Origin: Deroplatys truncata
Lineage: Eukaryota > Arthropoda > Insecta > Mantodea > Mantidae
NCBI GenBank assembly: GCA_030765065.1
Contig: CM060980.1
Location: 60,062,364-60,126,363 of the forward strand
Length of the DNA stretch: 64,000 nucleotides
Direction of reading: 5' to 3'
The notes beneath the pieces were generated by a model. It saw only the letters and a list, made by a program, of their open reading frames with translations. It searched no databases and was not told the origin of the DNA. Position numbers and translations under genes: made by a program. Below, piece after piece: positions 31,439 to 43,084 of the stretch (position 1 is its first letter; the number at the start of each line of letters is the position of its first letter).

Positions 31439-32920
31439 GAACTTATAAAGCAAAATATAAAATCTCTCACATGAGGGTTATTAAAATAAGTTGACATTGG
31501 TATCCCATGCGTTTCGTACCGTTATAACAAGATTAGGTTCTCTTTCGTTTCCTGTCTTAGTTGCTATCGTGACCAGTGGCATTTGTTTTATTTTAAGTGC
31601 ATATTCTGTGGAGTAACAACTTGTCAAAGCTTTCTTGGCAAGCATGTTCTTTTAAAACTCCAATTTGTTCATATTAAAGTACAGGGGCATTTTAAATCGT
31701 GTTTGTTCTCTTAGTAGTTTATAAAATGAAACGTGAAAGTGTTTTATAGACCATGTCCATCAGAAGGAACTGGGCTTATCAATGGTGAAATATTTATCAA
31801 AATCGCTTGAGTGGTTTGAGGTTACCCTACATACACTCTTATATACAAATTTTTCTCCTTATAATATTAATCTAGATTATTTATGAAATTATACACTGTT
31901 GAAAGAAGAAACAGTGAAAGACCTATGCTGAGACGGTCGGATCAATTCTCATGAACACGGACAAGCCATCAAGGTTTATACAGTGAAAACGAAGAATTTA
32001 TAAATAAAAAGGGAAACGATGGCAAAACTAGGTTAGTATACTGAAACCGATAGAAAATCTAAAGCATGAAGGAAGCAGCAGGCTCTAGCTTATCATAATT
32101 TATGCAAAAACATTAAAAAGCTATATGTCGGAATGCTCACCTTTTTGCAGTTATTGTTTCTTTTTACCCTAAGTGGTAAGAGGAAAGATCTTAGAATTTC
32201 AATTTGCAATCCGCTTTAATGCGTATCGTTACGCAATAAAGCTGAAGATAAACACAAGAATGTCCCGAAGGAATTATCCCGGTTGCATAGATTTCAAGCA
32301 ATGTTAGGTTTTGCTGAGTGTAGACATTTAGTTGAACAACCGTTGGTGCAAAACAAAACGTAACTTGTGAATTTTCTTGGGCTACCTTGTTTGAATGTAG
32401 GTCAACTTAAGGTAATTTACTTTTAAGGAATGATAATAAATTGGTTGTGACAGTGCTTGCAATTATATTATTACAACATTTTTCTAGGTTTATAGGCTAT
32501 GTTATTTTTCAAATCCGCATTAGTCTGCTATTCTACTTCCAAAGGAAAATTTTCCTAATGTGGACTTACACAGAAACAATCCCCTCCTTACATTTAATGT
32601 TGATGAAATTAAATTAGTTCTATTACTCTATTACCAAAGCTTCTAAGGGGGCCACTCACAAGGAGAATTAAACATTGACATAAGGACGTAAAGCTTAAAC
32701 ATAGATTTAAATCCGATATGTTGTCATTCCCAACCATAAATAGGAGCATAAACAGCAGCCAATTGAGATAATATGGCTGACTGCTAAGCGATCACCGACA
32801 GTATACACGACAAAAGACTATGTACTCCCCGTCAAATCAAAAGTGGCCAGTATTTTGAGCGCGCGGTTTCTGTGCGCCACTTTGGCTAACCCCGTGATAC
32901 AAGCCACAAGGCACTGATTT
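31439..32920. other. No feature recognised
   Basis: Unassigned DNA with no coding homology and no shared repeat. Confidence 0.5.
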
Positions 32921-32929
32921 GAGCTACCT

Positions 32930-33015
32930 CTTCACCGTGCCTGACGTGCAACAGTGGTTAAGCTATTAACTTCTGCTAAGCAGCTCGAGTTCGTTTCTTC
33001 GTAGTGGATTGCTAT
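32930..33015 (+). repeat. tRNA-like SINE fragment
   Basis: CAACAGTGGTTAAGCTATTA (A-box-like) followed by GAGTTCGTTTC (weak B-box). Single copy and weak evidence. Confidence 0.35.
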
Positions 33016-33274
33016 CTTTTATTTTTTACAACGGTTGACTGTAATATGGTTGCAATCCTTCATTTTACTTACAAATATAATTACGTAATAATGGTGAAAC
33101 TTTTGCTTATACAATAAAACTTTCTAAATATGAAACCTCCTTCTGAACAATAAATTAGTATCATGTTTGCCATCTACAGATATGACGAACTACTAAATAA
33201 ACGCCACTTGGATAAAAATGAAAATCTGTTATAATTTTAAACATGTATTTAAAATGACAGGGAAAAAAAGTTCA

Positions 33275-33370
33275 GTTACTCCACGGAGACTTGAACCTGC
33301 AAACAGTAAGCTAACTCTCTATTACTGAGCAAAGAGTGCTACAGTAAGAGTGGCATTGTAATGAAGTTTA
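33275..33370 (-). repeat. tRNA-like SINE or tRNA pseudogene
   Basis: On the minus strand TTGCTCAGTAATAGAGAGTT (A-box-like) and B-box GGTTCAAGTCTCCG are correctly spaced. The acceptor stem is not convincing. Not called as a functional tRNA. Confidence 0.45.
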
Positions 33371-34429
33371 GTTCTATCCCACCAGAGAACCATAAATCAA
33401 TAAAGTGTGTTTTGGTTACAAATATTCAGTGTTAAAGCACTCTGAAACATTAGTCTGTTTTGAAATCTCGCATATCTCATCTTCTCGGAAGACTTCTGTG
33501 TTTATAGTTGTGTTCCCCATTATAACTACTACAAGAATATACACAGTCTTGTGAACAAAGCCTGACTGCTCCGAGCGCTCACGGAAGTACCCAATTCTAG
33601 TTCCGTCTCTGGGGCGCCAGCAGTTTTGCATTGATCGAGTGAGCAAGGTTAAAGAGTGTTACACTAAGAAAAAACACCATCTAACATCATTAGTTGTTTT
33701 ACTGCAATTTTTATGGATATCTCAGTATTCCTAGACCGTGATCTTGCATAGAAAGGCATTTAGCCAAGGATATGACTAATTGCTCCAAGACATGGAGACA
33801 GAAAATCTGATGTGAGATAACAGAATAATCACGTAATGGAAATCTCCTTCTGATAGCTAGTTTTTTACGTTTGACGTAGACATAAACTTGAAAGCTTGAA
33901 CCCTTTAAGCTTTAGTTTAGTTTAATACAATTTTTGTTTTTATGTTAAAAAGAATGAAGCTAAGTTTATGTTCACAATTAGAAATTTGAGCCACAGTAAT
34001 TTTGTATTGAAGCTAGTGTTTATGGTTATTCTAACTAAATGCTTCTGTGAAACTGGTATCTTCCAAGTTGCAATTGTTGGTGTATTTAGTGTGAAAAAGG
34101 AACTGCAAGTAGAATTATACATAATATTAAAACATTACTCTTGTTTATACTTCTGTAAAAGAGACAAGGAAAATCAAATGCCCTTGAGGTACAACTTTGC
34201 TTCACATCTCCTCTATGACTGTCATTGATATCGAACGTCAAAATACTGATGAAGTGAATTAAAATCATCCTTCAAAATTTTAAATGTTACATTTTATGAT
34301 CTTATCTACCCACTATGATTTGTTTATATTAGCACTACAAGCCATTCCTATGTAACGTATTTTTCTTTTTCGTATTAATCAAAATAATCCTTTGCAAAAT
34401 ATTTTCATTAAACTTTCTTTGTAAGTACA

Positions 34430-36030
34430 AGAGGGATACGAAAAGCAGGATCAAAAATCAGATGTCACTATATTATGCTGGACTTGAAATTCCAATACTC
34501 TTTCTATGACATGGCTGGAAACAACTGACCAATGACAGCACTTGAAAAAATTGAAGCATTTAAACCATATCTCCAAAATGGCTTATGGCACAGAAAAAAT
34601 AAACTGTGCGTTTTATGGATATCTACATTCTCTGTGTAGCACGCTTTTGCCTGTCCCTTAACGTTATAGTAAATTATACAAAATTTCTTCTAAAGTTCTT
34701 TTCAGAAAATTCATGATATACATTTCATTTGTCATGTAAATATCTTAAACATATGTCACTTTTATCAAAGTGCTTTGAGGCATGTTTTTGGAAAATCTAA
34801 AATTTCGAAACTTTTTCCATATAAAGTATTTTCTGGAGTTGGGGATTTATTTGAGAATCTTCGTGTCGCATCTTTGGAAAATACTTAAACATCAAGTTTG
34901 ATAGGTATCGAAATCTTCGTTTTAGAGTTATATTGTTCATAGACACACCCATGTCGACCCTTTTACAAGAACGGCTTTTTTGATTCAGGGGTCCACAAAA
35001 CACGCATTGCCGGCGAAATCTTGAAGTAGGTGAATTGTCTTTACGTTATTATTTGCCCCACGTTTAGGTGCCAATTTTAAGAAGATTTATTGTAGTTCCG
35101 TTGTTGGGGAGCCGAAATTTGATGAAGTAACTGCCCCACGTATGATACAAAGTTTCCGGTGCCTTCGCCCCAACATTTAGGAGTCAACCTTTTATTTTAA
35201 CGTTTCTTTAAATATTACATATATATGTTTGCTTCGGCTGCGTCAGTATTAATTTGCAGAAACACGTATCTCTCAGCAGGGGGTGATGTGGCTAAAGAAT
35301 ATAGGCTTACACAAATTATAATTTTTACTTCACTCCTTTTATTAATCCTTGGCACGATTAAATAACACTTCATTGATAAGAGAGCTGTGAGATTATTTAT
35401 TAATTACTTGCACTTTTTAACACATAAACTTTAATTTTCTCGGTGTAATGAATTTTGTATATCTCACACTGAACACGTACCGAGCAAACGAACTACTCAG
35501 GTACGTTGCCTTCTAGCGACTGGCATTTACTGCCTAAATTCGTGAATTTCTCTATTTCAAGTCTCTGATTGGCTAATCCTACTCCAATAGAATACTTTTA
35601 TTTAACTTAAGCTTTTTAGTTTTTGATTGGCTATTTATAAACTGTTTTAAATATTACATTATTGTTCCAAGAATTACCAGTAGCATTATTAAACGTTCTA
35701 ATTCATTATTGCCCCAAGGTTATCTCATTGTTAGCAACTTTCGGCTTGTATTCTCACAGCTCCTACATTATTAAATTACGTAATACATTCACATAACATT
35801 ATTATATATGTACACAATAATATAAGCATAATACAATGACTATTACATACATGTTATACATTATATTATACAGATATTGCTTTAGGTGGGCTGTTATTAT
35901 TTTATATTATATAATTAGACTGAAATCATTTAAGTGTTAAAAATACTGCTTCAATCTCGACATCGAATTTTTTAATAAAATGCAATACTTCCTCTTACCT
36001 ACTATGGGTAGGAGGCAGAGAAGGTAAAAA
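34430..36030 (+). repeat. Family A repeat (A6), diverged and split by an LTR-type element
   Basis: Blocks collinear with A2: AAATTCATGATATACATTTC near 34710, TTTATCAAAGTGCTTTGAGG, TCTTCGTGTCGCATCTTTGG near 34857, TCATAGACACACCCATG (a collapsed microsatellite site) and GGGGTCCACAAAAC. It stops at 35021, resumes at 35950 with AATCTCGACATCGAATTTTT, and ends with a hairpin and GGCAGAGAAGGTAAAAAT at about 36030. The 0.93-kb gap is the insertion described separately. Confidence 0.82.
35022..35953 (-). mobile_element. LTR-type element (solo LTR or deleted LTR retrotransposon)
   Basis: Inserted into a family A copy with ATCT flanking on both sides (35018-35021 and 35954-35957; AATCT if the last A is counted as flank). 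On the minus strand it starts TGAAGCAG and ends CTACTTCA, the TG...CA form of LTR termini. Within are CCAAT-type boxes (TAGCCAATCAGAGAC), a TATA-like TTTATAAATAGCC and ATTAATAAAAG. Its 3' part holds three or four degenerate motifs like TTGGCACCTAAACGTGGGGC at about 35053, 35098, 35131 and 35165, resembling the tRNA-Lys primer-binding site of LTR elements. No coding sequence. Confidence 0.72.
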
Positions 36031-36286
36031 TGAATCACAGTTAACGATATTTTATACAACAGGCTTTAAGTCATTTATTTGCTTATTACAAGGCAGAGAT
36101 GAGGAAAAACAGGTAAAACTCCGAGACCGGATTCTGGGCTGAGGATCACGGGGTGGCAAGGGTAAAAAACTCCAGCCGGACAGGGTTTCAACCGGAACGA
36201 CAGAGATTCAGCTTATGCTCCGACAGTTTGTATGCATTTTTAAATATACGGCTCGTAAAGTTTTGTTTCTGTGGTTCCATATGTGC

Positions 36287-36288
<2 letters not shown>

Positions 36289-36337
<49 letters not shown>
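36289..36337. repeat. (GA)n microsatellite
   Basis: Uninterrupted GA run of about 48 bases. Confidence 0.96.
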
Positions 36338-36339
<2 letters not shown>

Positions 36340-36711
36340 GGAGGTGTATAGGGCCTCTCCAGAGACCTGTGTCTATGGAAACGGGCAACTAATTCGAGAC
36401 CTTGTAATGGCTGTACGCTGTCATCATCACTGTCCTCACAAACAAAGGAGTCAATACTGCCGTATCACTGTGAGGTTTCACTCTTCTTGAGTCATTTCTT
36501 GAGAGTGGAAACCATACCAATGTTCAATCTTATGTCGCTATATCCGGGACCTTGTTCTCTGTCCAATGTTGTGCAGTTTCGGTTCATTCTGAAAGGCACC
36601 CATCCAGCTTATCTCTCTCTTCATTGCAGAAGTTGTTGAAACTAGAGAGAAAAATTAGATGATTAGTTTGATGGAATTTTTGAAGAATAGTTTAATATTA
36701 TCTTACTATTT

Positions 36712-37572
36712 TTACTTTCTCTACTAAGTATAGATACTAAGTAGGGGAAGTATTGTATTCCACCCAAAAATTCGATGCCGAGATTTCACCGAAAATATAT
36801 GTTTTGAGGCCCCCTGAATCCAAATAAAAGCATTTTTGGAAACATGTCCATGTATGTGTCTGTGTGTCTGTCTGCAAACAGATAACTCAGAAACTAACAG
36901 TCGGATAAACACCAAACTTGGTATTTAGGTCCAGTATCTTCCAGAGATACGACACAAACGTTTTCAAGAAAATCCCCCAACCCAGCTTACGCTTTACATG
37001 GAACATTTTTCGAAAATGTTAATTTTCTCAAAAATGGCTCTAACGATTTGGATTAAAGTATCATATATTTAAGATACTTTTATGACAAATAAAATGTATA
37101 TCTTGAATTTTCTGGGAATGTGTCCAAAAGTATTCTTTATTGTGAACGACTTTTGCATAACTGGTAAACCATAAGAGGTAGACCAAATTTTACTGCACAA
37201 AAATGTAGATCGCATTAAAATACACAATTTATGTCATATATATTTTTTTTGTCGAGTGAACCATTTTCGAGATATTGCTTGTTATTCCCTTAAATTTTCC
37301 AACACATACTTTATTCAAATGGGAATTCGTTATTCATTTTTTTGTCTTGGTAATGCAAAGAGAATGGAATACTGCACATAGCAACCAGCTCTTAAAATAT
37401 TTGACTATCGCTTAAAGCCTACCAATTCTCCTTGCATCTACAAGAAAATTAGCAATAAGATTAACATCTCGATATATCGATTAACATGAAGCATATGGCG
37501 AGTAAGCGTTTGTAATAATAGTTTGTATAAGAGTAGAGAAAGTCATGTGAGTGTAACACATTAGATTTTTTT
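36712..37572 (-). repeat. Family A repeat, full-length copy (A7)
   Basis: Left end TTTTTACTTTCTCTACTAAG, then a near-perfect terminal hairpin (CTACTAAGTATA and ATACTAAGTAG at 36719-36742). All internal blocks are present, with only a short TGTGTCTGTGTGTCTGTC at the microsatellite site. Right end GAGTAGAGAAAGTCATGTGA then GTGTAACACATTAG. Very similar to A4, A2 and A10, so these four are the youngest-looking copies. Confidence 0.92.
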
Positions 37573-37630
37573 ACATTAATTTATGCGCTGTTTATTTTTA
37601 TGAATTTTTTTAAAAGTATTTTATCTAATG

Positions 37631-37785
37631 TAAAGGTGGCGAAAACGCCTTCCTCCCGTGAGTCACCAAATATGCAACACGCACTGCTTCACTCAGTAGT
37701 ATGTGAAAAACAAATGGACTCTGGCAGAGATGGAACGGCGCCTACGAGTTAAAATGACTTGCGAGTCCCATTTTCGCCACCTCTT
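37631..37785. mobile_element. hAT-like MITE with 8-bp target-site duplication
   Basis: 155 bp. Left TIR TAAAGGTGGCGAAAACG; right TIR, inverse, AAGAGGTGGCGAAAATG. Perfect flanking duplication ATCTAATG at 37623-37630 and 37786-37793. An 8-bp duplication and a GGTGGCGAAA-type TIR are the signature of the hAT superfamily. Non-coding, so mobilised by an unseen hAT transposase. Confidence 0.88.
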
Positions 37786-37793
37786 ATCTAATG

Positions 37794-38359
37794 CATTACA
37801 TTTTATCACCTGCATCACATTATTACATTAAGTTTCAATATAAGGACAGTTGTATTATCTGAAAATCTCGCATTCCGTAACGATAGTATGCATTCCGGAT
37901 GATTTTGATTTATAAAAATGATTAACAGAATAAACTGGAAGTGTTGCCAACCCTTGTTGCTAGGTGATATTTCTTAAGAAATACAGCATTTTGGGATAGC
38001 CTGTGTACCATTCTTATAAACTATTCATCCAAGGACTCGTGAATTAACATATAACTGTATTCACATACAGGTACTTGGAAATAGAATTTCGGAGAGAAAG
38101 TTATTCAAACAGCATTTGTCATGCTGTTTTGTTAAATGTGCACGGTGCCGGTAATTGCGAACAATTTAAGTGAGGAACGAGAAAACATACGTTGGTTTAT
38201 TTCTATTGCCTATACTTAACAAATTAGAAAGGCCGTAGAAACGCTTAAGTGATGGGCAGAATCCTGGCGGTCTCATGCCAGATAGGTATGCAGTATTGTC
38301 GGATTCTTAACAGTATGTAGAGTATGAACCTCGTCAATAACTAACCTATAGAATACAGC
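37794..38359. other. No feature recognised
   Basis: Spacer between the hAT-like MITE and a tRNA-derived repeat. Nothing recognised. Confidence 0.5.
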
Positions 38360-38680
38360 CTATGAATGACCTCGGCCTACCTAGCCGACTGCCAGTCTCA
38401 CGTTCACCTATGCAAGGCAGAGATGAGTGAACATCTAACCGATACAGGGAGGTGATGTGGTCAGTATCGCATATCTTTCAATCATAAAATTGACTCTCAA
38501 GGTCCGGACAGCTGTCTGTCGCAGCTTCTCACTTTCCTCAAGATGCTAAATAGGCACCGGCCCTATATCCAAAAGTTAAAATCCGCACTCCCATGGGTGG
38601 GATCGAAGCCAGGCGCTTTCTATAGCCGGGAACATGAACACCATGATCTAGCCCACGGTGACACAGCGCAGGACTTACAC
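38360..38680 (-). repeat. tRNA-derived SINE-like repeat (single copy here)
   Basis: On the minus strand GTGGGCTAGATCATGGTGTT (A-box side) and a good B-box GGCTTCGATCCC near 38610, then CATGGGAGTGCGGATTTTAA and a GC-rich body to about 38360. A box-bearing head followed by about 250 bases of body is SINE-like. Confidence 0.55.
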
Positions 38681-39589
38681 ATATATACAGGCAAAAAAAC
38701 TAGCATTTAGAGCCCTGAGCAGACCTGTAAATCAACCTGCTGTTGTTGTATCTAATCAGAACTCAACGATAAAGGGTATACAATATATGTTTATTTTTCT
38801 GGTGAATTAGAATACACAACAGGTTTTGGTACCTAGCTTACTATTATTATTTAAATCCCCTAAAATAGATTTGTTCTCAACTTAAACGAAAAGCAGAATC
38901 AATGAACGCTTTTGAGAGAAAAATATTAATAAACAGATGATTTGATGGCGAATTACACAGAAAATAAATTAGTATAAGAGACAGTCTTATTATTTGAGAC
39001 ATATAAAAATTAAAGAAATAATGCAACTATAAAATTTCAAATCCTAATATGATTGCAATGACCCACAATGAAGAAGGTTCAGATTTGAAATAGTATTTAA
39101 GGATTATCAAGTATCTAACCAACAGTTTATTATATCTGTTTTGGCTACACCTGATTAAAATGACCATGCATATTTAAAAGTATCAAATAAAAGAAGAGAA
39201 AACATGCACAGAAATGTGATTAAATCAGCTAATGAATTCCATATGTAATATAATTACAGGATCAGAAACGTGACGACACTACCAATGTTTGTCACCCGTC
39301 AAAGTACTGTCTTTGCATAGCCCCAGCCCTCTCCAAAACTTTATCGCCGTGACTGTAAATGCTAACTCTATCTAGAAAATGTAGAAATTAATTATTGATT
39401 TTCGCATTTTTACTTATGGGCAACATTTAGATTGTGGACCAGGGAAATAGATGGAGTTGTGTGGAAATATTAAGAACTGCCATTGTGATATTGACAGGTA
39501 ATAAATAATTGCACAATGCTCAGAGAAAATTTCGCTGGAAGTACAGTCCATGCTAAAATCTAAGTAGAGTACGGAGCAAAACATTAAAA
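38681..39589. other. No feature recognised
   Basis: AT-rich spacer without recognisable content. Confidence 0.5.
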
Positions 39590-39835
39590 CAGATGCCAAA
39601 CTCATTAGACAAATTCATTAAACTTAAAGGATTGTGGCTGATAAAAATTACTGAAGAAAATTGTATGAAAATGTGTTACATTTGCGAGAAGGAAGAATTG
39701 TGGGAGCACATCTTGACTAGTTTTAGGGGCACCGCGATTCTTTACCACCTCGAATGGACTGTTAAGGGTATGTTGGAGCTACTGACAGGCAGGAAAGAGG
39801 TGGAAGGTATAGGAAATTTCTGTTTAAAGTGAGAC
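39590..39835 (+). pseudogene. LINE C-terminal fragment with zinc-type motif
   Basis: A 79-residue plus-strand frame carries ENCMKMCYICEKEELWEHIL then TSFRGT. This matches the C-x2-C ... H-x4-C tail of LINE polyproteins, with the last Cys apparently replaced. It is followed by HLEWTVKGMLELLTGRKEVE, a typical short tail. It is the only LINE remnant on the plus strand and sits 25 bases before the CACTG-type element. Confidence 0.55.
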
Positions 39836-39860
39836 AGCTGTGATCTGAGAAGGCTGATAA

Positions 39861-42043
39861 CACTGGTCAACAAAATTTAAAAGAAGTTAAAAAAATTGTT
39901 TGTTAAAAGAAGTACAATTGATGATTCTTACTGACTTTTTTTTGCTGACTTCAAATATTTTTACATAGTTTTTAAGTAATTGCATGAATAACATTTCTGG
40001 TAATTATCCACTTTAATATGTGTAAAAACTTAGCTAGAATACCTTTTACGTACCTAAAATGAAAGTGAAGTAGTTTTTTGACTGTACTTTGCTTGAGGAA
40101 TATCTCTCTTGAGTGTCCAACAGTAGTCTGCCAACATATTTGGAGTCAATTTTCCCTGGTCTTTCTATTTCAGCGATGTCCTGATCGAAACGCTCGGCAT
40201 GTTCATCGTGACAGCGCCGAGGTTCTCAGGGAAGAAGTCAGGATGGGAGTCCAATATGTGTATTTTCAAAGACATGTTACATCCCATGACTTTGTAGATC
40301 TCAATCAGCTCACTGACAAGTTCACTTTAATGTTCAGACCTGTAGTTTCCTAGACAGTTTATGACAATGTTTTTGAAATAGAACCATGCATTTGAAGGCC
40401 AACAAGTATTCCCTCTAAGTTTTGCTTCCCTAATCTTAGTTTTCAGAGAAAAAAATGCACTCCCGTCACGATCCACTGTTTTCACAAGTTCTTAATCAAA
40501 CCCAGTTTGAGGTGTAATGGAGGCAATAAGGTTTTGTCAGCACTTACAAGTCGTTGATTAACAACACTTGTCCTGGATTGAATGACTCTCTTTGGCCAGC
40601 TTTTTTAAACATAATGATTGTTTTTATCTCTACTATCTCACATACACAAGAAACAGCAAATTTTTGTTAGCCAAATTGTACTCTAAGTAAGATAGCCATC
40701 ACTTTGAAATCTGCACATATCTGCCACGAATTGTCATCATACCGGATACTGGATAGCAAAAGATGCATGTTCACGTAACTCTCCCTATACCAATTCCATG
40801 GGTTATAGGAATGGATGGAAACATGTTTTCATTATGTAGCAAGATTCCTTTCAAGCTTGTTTTCGAGGAGTCCATGAACAAACGCCAATCTTCAGGTTTA
40901 TGTTGAACACCCAGGGACTCCATCAAAGAATCAACATTATTACAGAAAACTGGGTCCTCCTGTTTAGAAAATAAATGCTCAAATTCCTTTTGGCGTTGAC
41001 GAAAAGAATTTATTTTGATGCCATCCTATAGAAGAAGCCAGTATTTCAGTCTTGAAGCAAGTAACTCGGCTTTACTTTTAGATAACCCAAGATCACGAAT
41101 CAAATCATTTAGATCCTCCTGTGTTAGAAAGTGCGTTTTCTTTATGGTAACTCCTTCTACAAAATATGGGTCACTTTATTGTAATTCACCACTGTCATTA
41201 ACACTTTCAAAATCTTCAGCCTTATTTCTGTCGTCTGGTGAAGTTTGTTTGGGAAGGTCTGGTCCATGAGACACGGGTCGAATTGCTGATTCTAAAAATG
41301 GATATTTAACAGTATGTTTGGACTTTGAACTTGTTCCAGATACATTTGTGAAGCAGAAGTAGGAGTCTGTTATATGATCCTTAGATTCCCGCCATATCAT
41401 AGAAACTGCAAAAGGCATATGGCGGGAGCCTTTTAACCAGCCGGTTAATAGTGTTACACATTTGACACAACAGATTTCCAGAGCCCAAAACTTATTCTGG
41501 TCTATTTTATTGTCAAAATAATACTCATAAGCTCTTTTAATTCGAGGAGTCAAATTTCGCCTCTGCGTTTTTAAAGTGAACTCACCACAAATGTAACAGA
41601 AAATGTTTTTATCGTCTACACATTTGCGAGACATTATCCTCCTCCTAATTCACAATGCTTAAGAAAACACACTATGAGATGACACTACACTTGTTAATTC
41701 ACAACTGAGAACACACAGGATTAACTGCTTTCATTACACAACGCTTCTACTCCTCTGGCAACTACTAGGATCTTTTTATCTTCCTTCCTTTTCTGTGGAA
41801 GTAAACATTGACCTGCGCGGGAAAGCCATAGTTTTGGTGGAGAATCTCATTGTTGAACATTGTCATTCTTGAAGTCAGAGACAACAATCACCTGAGGTAA
41901 ATATGTCATTTGTTGACCTAATGGAATAAAATTATTTTCTTTTAATTTACATGAAAATGAAAATAGTTTGTTTAAATTGACAGATGCAAATACATAAGAC
42001 TCAGCATAAATTATTTATTTAACATTTTCATTGTTGACCAGTG
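39861..42043 (-). mobile_element. CACTG-terminated DNA transposon carrying an uncharacterised repeat-protein gene
   Basis: Left end CACTGGTCAACAAAATTTAA at 39861, right end the inverse, reading CACTGGTCAACAATG from 42043 on the minus strand. The flanks are TAA on both sides (39858-39860 and 42044-42046). Length 2183 bp, with one decayed gene on the minus strand filling most of it. CACTG termini with a 3-bp duplication resemble the EnSpm/CACTA (CMC) group, but I cannot see a DDE motif of that group, so the superfamily is an inference. Confidence 0.75.
40075..41634 (-). pseudogene. Pseudogene of an uncharacterised arthropod repeat-protein family (CYICGEF type)
   Basis: The start ATG at 41634 opens a 152-residue frame with a putative zinc ligand set: CYICGEF near 41595 and CCVKCVTLL near 41470, then WLKGSRHMPFAVSMIWRES. 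Downstream, frame by frame: TQEDLNDLIRDLGLSK near 41120, FSKQEDPVFCNNVDSLMESL near 40960, EDWRLFMDSSKTSLKGILL near 40880, MSLKIHILDSHPDFFPENLG near 40240 and MLADYCWTLKRDIPQAKYS near 40120. I know this order of motifs from unnamed proteins found in many copies in arthropod genomes, but not their function. A central block (about 40780-40480) is badly broken. Stops and frameshifts make it dead. The TIRs around it argue that the family is a transposon protein. Confidence 0.78.
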
Positions 42044-42469
42044 TAATTAGGGAATGGAGATGTAAGTAGAGCTAAACGTATGGAGTGGGTTTAGGCTCTT
42101 TATTTTTGTTACTTCATGGTATTTTTCTCTTATTGATAGTATATTCTGTTTATCTTTCTTCACTTTTCTTTGGGTAATACAGCAGGGCATAACAATGCAT
42201 TGTAATATGGTTTACGAAGTATTGTGGGTTGTATGGCTTTAAGATGCTATATCTGAACATGCTTATATGACTTATTTTTGTGTAATGGTGTTTTCTTGTA
42301 ACTTATGTTTCTATTTCTTCTATTTTTTTTGTCGTTTTTTATTTTGCTTTATTACCCTGTGCATTATAAAAGCACGTACGGTCTGTCAGATCCGTTCGAA
42401 TGATAGGGATAATTTGCTTTTAAGTAATACAGGGATGGAGAAAAGTAGGTGTAAATACATACAACTGTA

Positions 42470-42845
42470 CACACAATTTCATGGGTGGGTGCCACAATGA
42501 TGAAAAGTTATATTTTCAGCAAGATAGATCTCCAGCTCACTAAAAATGATTTTTGCAAGAACTCTTAGTTGAAGAATTTCCAAACAGGCGAATATGGTGA
42601 AGGAAATCAAATGAATGGCTAGCGGATTTCCAGATCTTAACTCTATGAATTTCTTTCTTAAGTATATTCTTAAAACATAAGGTTTCTGCAAGAAGACCAT
42701 GCACTATTGAACACATAATTCTGTTCTTTAGGGTGCCATGCCAAGAAATTCATACAAATAAGGAACTGAATAGCAAAATGCGCTTGAGTGTTAAATCTAA
42801 ACTACAGCAGTGTGTAAATTCTGAAGACTAACATTTTGAATATTG
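42470..42845 (+). pseudogene. Tc1/mariner-type transposase C-terminal fragment
   Basis: Plus-strand frames: LYFQQDRSPAH near 42510, with the second catalytic Asp intact; EEFPNRRIW near 42575; a degraded SPDLTPLDFF-type block, with the third Asp lost, near 42640; LKHKVSARRPCTIEH near 42685; and the tail KLQQCVNSED, stop, HFEY ending near 42843. This is the last third of a transposase of the group with FQQDGAPAH. No TIRs found. It lies about 430 bases from the right end of the CACTG element and is unrelated to it. Confidence 0.68.
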
Positions 42846-43084
42846 ACAAGAGAAAATTCTAATGCTATGTGTTATTTCATACATCTTTATCACATTACAT
42901 TAGTATTCCTTTGCATGCTTCATATTTCATTACCATATACCTAACCCTGTACATTCATTAATATCAATCAGTAGAACGGCAGGTAAAATTTCGAAAATTA
43001 AAATAAACTTGTGTAAAATAACTATACACTTATAAAACATACAGCACATGTGCATATATCTGTGTATGTTTAGCTTTTCATAAT

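Noticed and set aside
30959..31448. Overlapping 159- and 130-residue frames in a GC-rich patch, possible gene or CpG island
   Set aside because: The region matches the long SINE family S4 seen at four other sites, and GC-rich DNA lowers stop frequency.
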